DNA from: CAZONU01 sp965370045
Lineage (GTDB): Bacteria; Planctomycetota; SZUA-567; JAKLDR01
DNA length: 8,101 bases
Direction: 5' to 3'
Assembly: GCA_965370045.1 (NCBI GenBank)
Contig: CBDUSI010000158.1
Location: 1 to 8,101, forward strand
Within the stretch, counting starts at the first letter, position 1, and each line of letters opens with the position of its first letter. The position numbers and the translations under genes are program-made. Under the pieces are notes generated by a model that was not told the DNA's origin, ran no database searches, and worked only from the letters and a program-made list of their open reading frames with translations. Below are positions 1 to 6,776 of this stretch, piece by piece.

Positions 1-2055
1 CGGGTCCTTGTGATGGCCGTCCCCGCCCCAGGCCCGTGAGACCATGCCCACCGGGTAGGTCTTGCCATCCTTGCCGCCGCGCTCCCACCGCCGGGCGCCG
101 GTCGGCTGGCTGCCCATGTTGCCCAGCGCCGTGCGCGTCACGTGCGAGTGGTGGATCCACAAGAGCCCGCCGGAGGCCTTGTCCAGGTCGGCCAGGGAGG
201 TATCCGTGGGAGTGTAGTCACCGGACTGGCCCATCATCAGCGACTTGCCGATGCCCCGGTCGGCGCAAATCTTCTTCATGCCGTCGATCACCGGCTTCCA
301 GAACTTCACGCACTCCGGCGTGCCCCAGGCCGGCCCCTCGGCGCTGCTGAGAGCTCCGGTCTTGGGATCCTTCACGGTGATGAGTATCTTGCGGTCGCCG
401 CGCGGGCCGGCCCCGGCGTAATTGCCGGTCTCCCACGTCGAGCGCCAGATGTAAAGCCCCACCACCGGCATCTTGCCCTGGTGCTTGACGGCCAGGTCCA
501 GGTACTTCTCGACGATGGAGAAGTCCGGCTTGTAGTCGTACTTGCCACTACCGCTTTTCACGTAGCGGATCATGCTCTGCTCATTGCCGAAGTGGGTCTT
601 GTGCTGTGCTGTGATGTAGACCACCTTGTTGCCCACTTCGCCGAGCAGCTTGAAGGTCCGGTCCAGCAGCTTCCAGTGCTTCTCAGACCACATCTCCACC
701 TTGTACTGCATGGCCACCGACTCGGGCGACTGGATGAACTCCAGGAAGGAGTTCTCGAAGTTCTTGGGGTCGGGCACCTCCCAATCTACCACCTTTAGAT
801 TGACGGGCACGTCCACGCTCTTCTGGCCGGCGGCGCTCACCGTGACCTTGCCCTTGTAGTCGCCGGGCTTGGCATCGCGCGGCACGCGCACGGTGACCCA
901 GATCGGCTGCACTGCGCCGGTTTCCAGGGGGAACTCCTCCAGCTCCAGGAATATCCCGCGTGGCCGCCCCCAGCGGTTGCAACCCAGCCGGGCGTAGCGC
1001 AGCTGAATGGCCGAGGCGGGTATCTTGCCGGGGCCGGTCAGGTCCGAGGCGACGGCCTTCACACCGCTCAGGGCCGCATTGGAGGAGGCCACCGCCTGGC
1101 CGGAGACCACCCCGCCCCGCCCGGTGCACAGCCGAATCCGGCCAGGGGAGTCACAGGGATCCCCGTAGTCCGACGGCCGCAGTTCCTGGTAGACGGGGGC
1201 GGTCCAGACCTGGAACCCCTGCGGCCGGCCCACCGCGCCGCTGGCCCCCGCGCCGGAGAACCGCACCGAGGCCACCCCGATTCGCGACCACCGGGGCCAG
1301 CTGCCGCGCTTGCCGCCGGTGAACATGACCTCCCGGGCCGGGGCGCGATGCAACTCCAGGGCCAGGACGTTGATCCCCTTGCGCAGAGCTGAGGCGGGGA
1401 TGGCCAGGTTCGTGAGCTGGCGCACGCGCTTGGCATAGCGCTGGCTGTGGTCCTTCGAGGGGCTCTTGTTGTCCAGCGCCCTGCCCTCCCCGTCCACGTA
1501 GACTTCCTCGGGGTACTCCTCCGCGGGCGTGTCCACTTCCAGTTTCCCCTTGGGCAGATGCCGGCGGGCGATCTCCTTGCCGTTGACGTATACCACGATC
1601 CCGCCGTGGTAGCCTACCGAGAGCTTGAGCCCGCCGGGGGCCGTCACCCGGAACTTGCCGCGCAGGCACAAGAGCGGCACGCTGCGATAGCCGTACTGGG
1701 GCGTCTTGTACTTGCCGATCAGAAACGGCCCCCGGAGCCGCGCCCAGCCGCTGTCATCGAAGTCCGCGCTCTTCCAGGCCGCTGCCGGCGATCCCCAGAC
1801 ACGCGAAGCACTGAACGGCGAGAGCAACTGGATGCGCTTGCGCTTGCCGTCCACCATTTTGGATCCCCGCTTGGTGGGCTCGAAAGGATGCGCGTGGACC
1901 AGCTTGCCGTCCGCGGTGCGGACCAGGTCCGTGCCGCGAACCAGCCGACAGCGCCAGTAGCTTCCCGTGTCCAGGATGGCCCCGCCGGCCCCCGCCGCGG
2001 ACAGCCCCGGGGCCGCCGCGAACACCAGCACCACTAGCGAGAGCAGTCTCTTCAT
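1..2055 (-). CDS. Secreted glycoside-hydrolase-like multidomain protein, 3' end outside the window
   Basis: The frame is open from the ATG at 2055-2053 to the window edge: 685 codons without a stop, so the C-terminus is missing. The start is supported by GGAGGAG (2071-2065), nine bases upstream, and by a signal peptide (MKRLLSLVVLVFAAAPGLSA). Residues about 60-270 resemble the jelly-roll sugar-binding domain of GH2-type enzymes: W94 and W104 flank an FDDSGW motif, followed by VYVNGKEI and INVLALELH. A second beta-sandwich follows, with VTVRVPRDAKPGDYKGKVTV near residues 387-406, a pattern common before the catalytic barrel in uncharacterised planctomycete glycoside-hydrolase-like proteins (DUF4091/DUF6067 type, by memory). 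From about residue 425 the sequence looks like the first part of a TIM barrel, with alternating hydrophobic strands (KVVYI, PVVGLYIW). Catalytic acids cannot be assigned because the barrel is cut. It probably acts on a polysaccharide in the periplasm or outside the cell. Coding is near certain; the enzyme class is inferred. Confidence 0.9.
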   Translation of the reverse strand, partial: MKRLLSLVVLVFAAAPGLSAAGAGGAILDTGSYWRCRLVRGTDLVRTADGKLVHAHPFEPTKRGSKMVDGKRKRIQLLSPFSASRVWGSPAAAWKSADFDDSGWARLRGPFLIGKYKTPQYGYRSVPLLCLRGKFRVTAPGGLKLSVGYHGGIVVYVNGKEIARRHLPKGKLEVDTPAEEYPEEVYVDGEGRALDNKSPSKDHSQRYAKRVRQLTNLAIPASALRKGINVLALELHRAPAREVMFTGGKRGSWPRWSRIGVASVRFSGAGASGAVGRPQGFQVWTAPVYQELRPSDYGDPCDSPGRIRLCTGRGGVVSGQAVASSNAALSGVKAVASDLTGPGKIPASAIQLRYARLGCNRWGRPRGIFLELEEFPLETGAVQPIWVTVRVPRDAKPGDYKGKVTVSAAGQKSVDVPVNLKVVDWEVPDPKNFENSFLEFIQSPESVAMQYKVEMWSEKHWKLLDRTFKLLGEVGNKVVYITAQHKTHFGNEQSMIRYVKSGSGKYDYKPDFSIVEKYLDLAVKHQGKMPVVGLYIWRSTWETGNYAGAGPRGDRKILITVKDPKTGALSSAEGPAWGTPECVKFWKPVIDGMKKICADRGIGKSLMMGQSGDYTPTDTSLADLDKASGGLLWIHHSHVTRTALGNMGSQPTGARRWERGGKDGKTYPVGMVSRAWGGDGHHKDP

Positions 2056-2064
2056 GATGTCCCT

Positions 2065-2071
2065 CTCCTCC
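2065..2071 (-). promoter_or_regulatory. Strong ribosome binding site of the glycoside-hydrolase-like gene
   Basis: On the minus strand GGAGGAG lies nine bases before the ATG at 2055. It fixes the start of the exported protein, in agreement with the signal peptide that begins at that methionine. Confidence 0.85.
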
Positions 2072-2098
2072 GGAGCACCCAGGGCTACGGTCATGAAT

Positions 2099-2115
2099 GG
2101 TTGAGTAACTCAACC
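2099..2115. promoter_or_regulatory. Perfect 7-3-7 dyad, possible operator
   Basis: The sequence GGTTGAG-TAA-CTCAACC is a perfect inverted repeat of seven bases with a three-base centre. It lies 43 bases upstream of the glycoside-hydrolase-like gene start, where an operator would fit. A stem with a three-base loop and no T-run is a poor terminator, so a protein-binding site is the likelier reading. No regulator gene is visible in the window, so the binding partner is unknown. Confidence 0.45.
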
Positions 2116-2339
2116 TATCGTGACCACGGGTAAATACACCAGCCCAGTGAGACCGTCAGCACAAAAAGCGGCCCTGCCTGGGAGGTGACGTACGCTACTG
2201 ATAACAAATACGTTACCGGCGCCAGGACAACAGTTTTCGGCTGACAGATGAGGCACTTGGGAATGCTGCCCAGCGAGGGCGACCAGGGGCAAATCAGGCG
2301 GCTGGCCGAACTACCCGATCTGCACCGCGCGCATAAGAG

Positions 2340-4475
2340 CTACCGTTTCTTCTTCTCTTCGGGCGTCAGTTTCTTCACCTCCGGATGGTCGCGGTATGCC
2401 CAGCGGAGGACCCGGAGAAGCCGCTCGCGTACCGAGCCGTTCTTCTCCACGGCCAGGCGCGCGAGCAGGGCCTTGCAGGTCTTCTCGCTGCGGCGTCCGG
2501 CCAGAATCCTGGCTGCCCTCGACCTCACGGCGGTGGATTTGTCGTTAAGGGATTTCTCACGAATCAGGTCAGTGGCCTTCTCCCCGCCCATGGCGGCCAG
2601 CGCACGGGTAGCCCCCATGCGCACCGAGGCGTCCTTGTCACCCAGGCACTTGGCCAGCACCCGCATGGCCCGCGCGCCGCCGGCCTCTCCCAGGGCGAAG
2701 AGTGCGGCGGTGCGCACCTTCGGATCCTCGGCGTGCAGGTCCTTCTCAAGTTGCGCGCCGGCCTGGGGCCCGCCGATGACACCCAGCAGACGGCGGGCGT
2801 CAAGGCGGATGGCCTCCAAGTCGTCGGTCAGCGCCTTCCGGATGATGGCCAAGGCTTTGGGCCCGCCGATTCGCTCGGCAACGCTAATGGCCCGGGCGCG
2901 CAGGAGCCATTCCTTCTCGACCACCGCCCTCTCGAGCAGCGCCAGGATCTTGGAGGCGGCGGCGGCGCCTTCCAACTCGGAGATGACACGATAGCGCACC
3001 ACCCCGTCGCCAGCCGCGAAGGTGGCCGCCAGGATATCGAGCGCCTGGGGGCTGCCTATCCTGGCCAGCGCGGAGACGGCATTGAGTGCCAGGTCCCTTT
3101 CCGCTGATGAGGCGTACTTCTTCAGGAGCGGCAGGGCCTTCGCGGCGCCCAGGCTGCCCAAGGCCAGTATCGCCCGGCGCTCGACGCCTTTGGCCGGTTC
3201 CTTGATGACGACGGTAAGCAGCGCCAGGGCCTTCTCGCCGCCTGCCTCGCCAAGCGCCGCGGCGGCGGCCAGCCGCACGCTGAGCGCCTTGTCAGTCAGG
3301 GCCTTCTCCAGGAGGGCCACGGCCTTCTTCCCGCCAAGGCGGCCCAGCGCGCTCGCCGCCCGTGCGCGGACGGCAACGTCATCCGTGGCCAGTTGTTTCT
3401 CGATGAGCGCCAGGGCCTTCTCTCCCCCGACCCATCCCAGGGCGGAGACCGCTTCCAGGTGCAGCTCGCGGTCCTTGGCGTCCAGGGCCTTCTCCAGAGC
3501 CAGCAACGCCTTGGGGCCTCCGTGCTTGCCCAGGGCGATCATCCTGCCCCGGCGGATGTATATCTCCGTTCCTTCGAGGATCGCGCCGCTGAGTCCGGCC
3601 GGCGGCTTGAGGATGGCCGCCAGGGCCTTCTCGCCGCCGATCTCGCCCAGTGCTTCGAGCGACGCCAGGCGCACGGCCAGATCCTTGTCGGCCAAGCCCT
3701 TGTCGGCCAGCAGTACGATGGCCTTCTCGCCGCCGAGATACCCCAGGGCGGTGGCAGCGTCTATGCGGGCGTTGCGGTGCCCGGAGGTCAGAATGCGCTC
3801 CAGCACCACCATCGCCTTCTCGCCGCCCGCGCGGCCCACCGCCAGGATCGCCGGCCGGCGGACCTCGCGGAACCGGTGGGACAGCGGTGCTTCAACAGCC
3901 TTCCAGGCTGCATCGTATCCGGGCACCGTCCGTGCAAGGATTGCCCCCCAGCCGAGACGCGCAAGGCTTCTGGCGCCAGCGCTGGCGACCACGGGGTCCG
4001 CCTCGGCGGCGGCCGTCTCGGCCAGACGGGAACACAGCACGTCGCCGGTGAAGCCCGCCTCCCAGGCAGCCGCGGCGCGCGCGGCGGGGTCCTTGGACTC
4101 CAAGCCCTTGACCAGGCGATTCACGAGCTTCTTGGGCGCACGGGTGAACAGGATCGCCGTGGATTCCCCGCGGCCCCAGACCACCTGCAACCCGCGGTCA
4201 GCCGCGACGGCCGCGACGAGCTTCTTGACCTCGACCGGCCGGCCGCGGAGTTCACCGGGCACGATGAGCGGCTGCTTCCGGCCCAGCAGGTGCACGTATA
4301 CCCCGACGCGACGCAGCCGGTAGTAGGAGTCGCGCAGGTCGCTCCCACAGGTGATCACCGTTCGCGCATCGGCCTTGGTCTCGGACGCGGGCTTCGGTGC
4401 GGCGGGGCGCGCGCAGCCAACGGCCAGGAAGGAACCAATTAGTGCCAGAAGGGCAAGGCTGAGCTTGGACTTCAT
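2340..4475 (-). CDS. HEAT-repeat lipoprotein
   Basis: This 711-residue protein starts at the ATG at 4475, with GGGAG (4488-4484) eight bases upstream. The start gives a clean lipoprotein signal: MKSKLSLALLALIGSFLAVGC, with the lipid-modified cysteine at residue 21. An in-frame ATG at 4490 would add five charged residues ahead of the signal and is less likely. Residues 38-125 form a small unassigned mixed domain. From about residue 125 almost to the end run roughly 15 HEAT-type repeats of about 31 residues, with the recurring core A-x-x-A-L-G-x-x-G-G-E-K-A-L-x-L-L, close to the PBS-lyase/EZ-HEAT type. Such superhelical repeats bind proteins; no catalytic motif is visible. The C-terminus is lysine rich. 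The alanine after the cysteine is consistent with outer-membrane sorting in Gram-negative bacteria. The gene starts 16 bases after the stop of the preceding enzyme gene, so the two are almost surely co-transcribed. A scaffold or docking role for secreted enzymes is inferred from this context. Confidence 0.92.
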   Translation of the reverse strand: MKSKLSLALLALIGSFLAVGCARPAAPKPASETKADARTVITCGSDLRDSYYRLRRVGVYVHLLGRKQPLIVPGELRGRPVEVKKLVAAVAADRGLQVVWGRGESTAILFTRAPKKLVNRLVKGLESKDPAARAAAAWEAGFTGDVLCSRLAETAAAEADPVVASAGARSLARLGWGAILARTVPGYDAAWKAVEAPLSHRFREVRRPAILAVGRAGGEKAMVVLERILTSGHRNARIDAATALGYLGGEKAIVLLADKGLADKDLAVRLASLEALGEIGGEKALAAILKPPAGLSGAILEGTEIYIRRGRMIALGKHGGPKALLALEKALDAKDRELHLEAVSALGWVGGEKALALIEKQLATDDVAVRARAASALGRLGGKKAVALLEKALTDKALSVRLAAAAALGEAGGEKALALLTVVIKEPAKGVERRAILALGSLGAAKALPLLKKYASSAERDLALNAVSALARIGSPQALDILAATFAAGDGVVRYRVISELEGAAAASKILALLERAVVEKEWLLRARAISVAERIGGPKALAIIRKALTDDLEAIRLDARRLLGVIGGPQAGAQLEKDLHAEDPKVRTAALFALGEAGGARAMRVLAKCLGDKDASVRMGATRALAAMGGEKATDLIREKSLNDKSTAVRSRAARILAGRRSEKTCKALLARLAVEKNGSVRERLLRVLRWAYRDHPEVKKLTPEEKKKR
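2430..3860 (-). repeat. Degenerate tandem repeats of about 93 bases encoding the HEAT units
   Basis: The repeat region keeps similarity at the DNA level, not only in protein. The 14-base core GCCTTCTCGCCGCC (plus strand; antisense of the Gly-Gly-Glu-Lys-Ala segment) occurs identically at 3229-3242, 3625-3638, 3721-3734 and 3814-3827. Near copies appear at other repeat boundaries, for example near 2575, 3320 and 3415. The two closest spacings are 96 and 93 bases, matching repeats of 31-32 residues. Units near the C-terminal end are more diverged. This pattern suggests growth by internal duplication and possible copy-number change between strains. Confidence 0.8.
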
Positions 4476-4491
4476 CTCTCGGGCTCCCATC

Positions 4492-6240
4492 TTACTTCCA
4501 GGTCCTGGCGACGTCGCTCTGCGGCTTGAGCGAAGGCACGTACATGCAACGTGTAATTCGCACGGTGAGTTCGGCGACGCTCTTGGGGGCCAGCGTCAGG
4601 CGGGCGAGCCGTGCGCCGGGCTTCCCCTTGACCTCGCCCGCCTCAATGGCGTCGATGCGGTGCTGACCGTAGAAGCCGCCGGTAAGCGTAAGTGCGACCG
4701 GCCGGCCATTGCTGTTGCAGAGGTACAGCTTGATCAACCCCTTCTCCGAGTGGCGCACCAGGGCAGCCACGCCGGTCGGCAGGCGGCGACGTCCGGAACG
4801 GTCGAAATAGCCGACCTCGCTGGTGCTCGGCCCCCCCGCCCGACCGTTGGCGGCGGCCCACTGCCCACCGTCTATCAGGTCCAGGTTGTAGCGGCTGGGC
4901 ACCGGCGAGGCGTCCCGCTGGGAGTCGCCTCCCCGCGGCTGGGAGCCCCTGGCGCTCTTGATCATGCCCTTCCACAGGCGGTTCACCTTGATCCCTCCGC
5001 CCAGCGCTCCCTCGGCAAAGGCCATCTTCTCCTCACCGGTGTAAGTGAACCGGTTCCAGCGGGCGAGGTTCTTCTCACGATAGGTCACCGCGGCGATGGG
5101 GTACTTGGAGATCAGCTTCTTGACCTCCGGCGACCAGGTCAGCACGTAGGCGCGCTGCAGCATGCAGGGGATGTGATGGGGCCAGACGGTGCGCCCGCCC
5201 TTGATGGTGCGGTACCACCCGCCGTGCTTCGGCGAGTATGCCGATGGCGGCAGGCCCTTCTCGTCGGTGTTGGCGAACAGCGTCTTCACTGTGCTGACCA
5301 GTCCTGACCCGTGCACCGGGTCGCCACCGTCCAGGTAGACGGCGGCGGTGAACAGGCTGTTGAATCCCATGGACGAGCCATTCATGCCCCAGTCCTCGTA
5401 GCCGAAGCCGGCGTTGGCCTTCCACCACTCGCCGTTGCCGTTGGGGCCCAGCTTGAGGGCGTCGGTCTCCACCCCGAAGGGCAGGATGCCATTATTGCCC
5501 GCGGCCGCCTTGTTCCACGCGCGGGAGTAGTCCAACACCCACTTGCGGTACTTCTCCTGACCGGTGGTAAGGTAGGCCAGCCAGACGCCGGCGGTGTACT
5601 GGGTGTTGAGCGCGTTGTCGCCGCGGTGCTTGCGCATGGCCTGCGGGGCGGTCGCGGCGGTCAACCTGACGTTCATCGCGCTGTAACGCAGGAAGTGGTT
5701 CTTCGGGTGGAAGTAGGTGGGCGAGGAGAGCATGTCCGCCAGCCGCCTGTTTACGGCGGTGAGTTCGGCATCGTCAGGGAACAGCTCCATGCAGACCCAG
5801 AGCATGGGGAAGAGCTCACAGGCGTGCTCGGCGTCATAGCTGCCGCGGTAGAACCCGTGCCGGAAGATACCGCGGCCCACGCCGTAACGCCAGCACCACT
5901 TCCAGAGACGCAGGAACTTCAGGCGCAGGTCGTCGGAGCCGGCCAGCACCAGGTAGCGGTCCCAGCGGAAGAGCCCCTCCATGCGGTCGTCAATGGCGCC
6001 GTGCCCGGCGTTCTCCCCGCCGAGGGTGTTGCCCTCTGGGCCGGTGAATCGCCGGACGAACTCCAGGAGCGCGGTCTCCGCCTTGTCCAGGTTGGCCAGC
6101 TCGGTCTTCGCCCAGGCGGGAATCTCCTCGACGGCCTTGCCCACCCGGATCGCCTCGCCCGCTCGAGCCCTGCCGCCCAGCGTGCCGGCGACCAGCACCG
6201 CGCCGGCCAGGAGCGCCGCTCCCAGTCGTTGGCTCTTCAT
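4492..6240 (-). CDS. Secreted alpha/alpha-toroid-like enzyme, probable polysaccharide lyase or hydrolase of unknown family
   Basis: The protein has 582 residues from the ATG at 6240, chosen because a signal peptide begins there (MKSQRLGAALLAGAVLVAG, cleavage likely after RARA near residue 27) and AAAGGGA lies seven bases upstream. An in-frame ATG at 6324 would bury the signal. Residues 40-400 are helical and rich in tryptophan, tyrosine and histidine, as in six-hairpin (alpha/alpha) toroid carbohydrate enzymes. Likely cleft motifs are YDAEHACE (135-142), YFHPKNHFLRYSAMN (176-190), GFGYEDWGMNGSSMGFN (278-294) and VWPHHIP (352-358). A polar linker of about residues 430-450 leads to a C-terminal beta-sandwich (about 487-565), common after toroid domains. 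I cannot name the CAZy family or the catalytic residues. The gene follows a good promoter and a leader of about 160 bases and is first in a pair with the HEAT lipoprotein. Export and coding are secure; the reaction is inferred from fold-like features alone. Confidence 0.88.
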   Translation of the reverse strand: MKSQRLGAALLAGAVLVAGTLGGRARAGEAIRVGKAVEEIPAWAKTELANLDKAETALLEFVRRFTGPEGNTLGGENAGHGAIDDRMEGLFRWDRYLVLAGSDDLRLKFLRLWKWCWRYGVGRGIFRHGFYRGSYDAEHACELFPMLWVCMELFPDDAELTAVNRRLADMLSSPTYFHPKNHFLRYSAMNVRLTAATAPQAMRKHRGDNALNTQYTAGVWLAYLTTGQEKYRKWVLDYSRAWNKAAAGNNGILPFGVETDALKLGPNGNGEWWKANAGFGYEDWGMNGSSMGFNSLFTAAVYLDGGDPVHGSGLVSTVKTLFANTDEKGLPPSAYSPKHGGWYRTIKGGRTVWPHHIPCMLQRAYVLTWSPEVKKLISKYPIAAVTYREKNLARWNRFTYTGEEKMAFAEGALGGGIKVNRLWKGMIKSARGSQPRGGDSQRDASPVPSRYNLDLIDGGQWAAANGRAGGPSTSEVGYFDRSGRRRLPTGVAALVRHSEKGLIKLYLCNSNGRPVALTLTGGFYGQHRIDAIEAGEVKGKPGARLARLTLAPKSVAELTVRITRCMYVPSLKPQSDVARTWK

Positions 6241-6247
6241 CGTGTTT

Positions 6248-6275
6248 TCCCTTTCGGCGGACAGGTCTGCCCGCC
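6248..6275 (-). promoter_or_regulatory. Leader hairpin directly before the enzyme-gene ribosome binding site
   Basis: On the minus strand GGCGGGCA (6275-6268) can pair with TGTCCGCC (6263-6256) around the four-base loop GACC. The stem has eight pairs, one of them G-U. The ribosome binding site AAAGGGA (6254-6248) starts one base after the stem and the ATG follows at 6240. The equivalent plus-strand stem would have an A-C mismatch, so the structure favours the RNA of this gene. Its position suggests an effect on translation or message stability. No known riboswitch is recognised. Confidence 0.4.
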
Positions 6276-6408
6276 AGTCTGTTTCTGGTGCTTTTCCATT
6301 GACTGATGCTGCGCGGCCTTCCACCGTAAGGCTATTGTGCTCGGCCGTGAACCGGATGTGACCCTGTTAAGCCCGTTTATGGTAGCGGGGGCCCATTTTC
6401 AACCTTGC

Positions 6409-6436
6409 ATAATAACACCCTCCCCCAGGATGTAAA
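6409..6436 (-). promoter_or_regulatory. Sigma-70-type promoter of the toroid enzyme and HEAT lipoprotein pair
   Basis: On the minus strand the -35 element is TTTACA (6436-6431), five of six matches to TTGACA. The -10 element is TATTAT (6414-6409), five of six matches to TATAAT. The spacer is 16 bases and ends in TGT, giving an extended -10 (TGTTATTAT). Transcription would start near 6402, leaving a leader of about 160 bases before the ATG at 6240. This is the best promoter in the window and sits in a locally AT-richer patch. Confidence 0.6.
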
Positions 6437-6776
6437 GTTTGAATTCCGCCTAAAGGGCAAGAGGAAAGCCAGTTAAGGCTCACATTTGCCCCCCTGAAGA
6501 ATGAACACTAGCGACAGCCAGGGGCTTGGTCAAAGCCAAGGTGTATTTCATAGCTCATGCACGCGCCAGTTGAAGCGACTTGGGGGTGAACCCCGGCTAG
6601 TGATCGGAGTGGCTTGACGTGGAGGGGAGACGTCCAGGAATAGCCGCCGGCCCGCGCCCGTTGCCCGCTGGCGCACGAACCCCGTGGTGGCGGAGAAAGC
6701 CCTGAACGGCAAAACTCTTGGCCTCGGCGGGGGCGGGGAAGTAGAATGGCACGAGGAGGAGATAGGCATGATCCGT

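Larger units (their letters stand above)
2056..2339. other. Intergenic gap between the HEAT lipoprotein gene and the glycoside-hydrolase-like gene
   Basis: These 284 bases contain the ribosome binding site of the downstream gene and a perfect dyad at 2099-2115. I found no convincing sigma-70 promoter: the best minus-strand pair, CTGACG and TATTTA with a 17-base spacer, matches the consensus poorly. I also found no stem followed by a T-run after the HEAT gene stop (TAG, 2342-2340). A 60-codon minus-strand open frame (2110-2292) has no signal, motif or ribosome binding site worth trusting. The gap is long enough for the third gene to have its own control, but read-through from the upstream pair is equally possible. 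Confidence 0.6.
6241..6776. other. 536-base intergenic region: enzyme-gene promoter and leader, plus an unexplained block
   Basis: The left part (6241-6436) holds the ribosome binding site, a leader hairpin, a long leader and the sigma-70-type promoter of the toroid-like enzyme gene, all on the minus strand. The right part (about 6470-6776) lies beyond the stop of the nuclease-fusion gene. It contains no gene I can support, no stem with T-run terminator and no recognised RNA, but it holds several imperfect inverted repeats (6611-6645, 6665-6693 and a GGGG-TGAA-CCCC hairpin near 6582-6595). Open frames here on both strands overlap the end of the nuclease gene and have no convincing protein features. 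Confidence 0.6.

Noticed and set aside
142..798. 218-codon plus-strand open frame
   Set aside because: It is antisense to the barrel region of the glycoside-hydrolase-like gene, whose minus-strand frame is uninterrupted and has real domain patterns.
1447..2037. 196-codon plus-strand open frame
   Set aside because: It is antisense to the signal peptide and sugar-binding domain of the glycoside-hydrolase-like protein.
2110..2292. 60-codon minus-strand open frame in the gap before the glycoside-hydrolase-like gene
   Set aside because: No ribosome binding site, no motif, and it overlaps the dyad and likely control region.
2225..2339. tRNA-like segment on the minus strand downstream of the HEAT gene
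   Set aside because: Fragments such as GTAGTTCGGC recall a D-arm, but no acceptor stem, anticodon arm or T-arm can be folded around them.
3022..4323. 433-codon plus-strand open frame opposite the HEAT gene
   Set aside because: Its recurring AFSPP and RAFS segments are the antisense reading of the Gly-Gly-Glu-Lys-Ala repeat units; the minus strand has a signal peptide, lipobox and proper repeats.
4351..5307. 318-codon plus-strand open frame
   Set aside because: It runs antisense across the end of the enzyme gene and the start of the lipoprotein gene, with no recognisable protein pattern.
5311..6306. 331-codon plus-strand open frame
   Set aside because: It is antisense to the toroid-like enzyme gene, lacks domain features, and stays open because of high G+C.
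6241..6324. Upstream start of the toroid-like enzyme at 6324
   Set aside because: It would place 28 polar residues before the signal peptide; the ATG at 6240 has both a purine-rich site and the signal sequence.
6240..6480. Known riboswitch in the enzyme-gene leader
   Set aside because: No aptamer core I know could be matched; only a simple hairpin near the start codon is supported.
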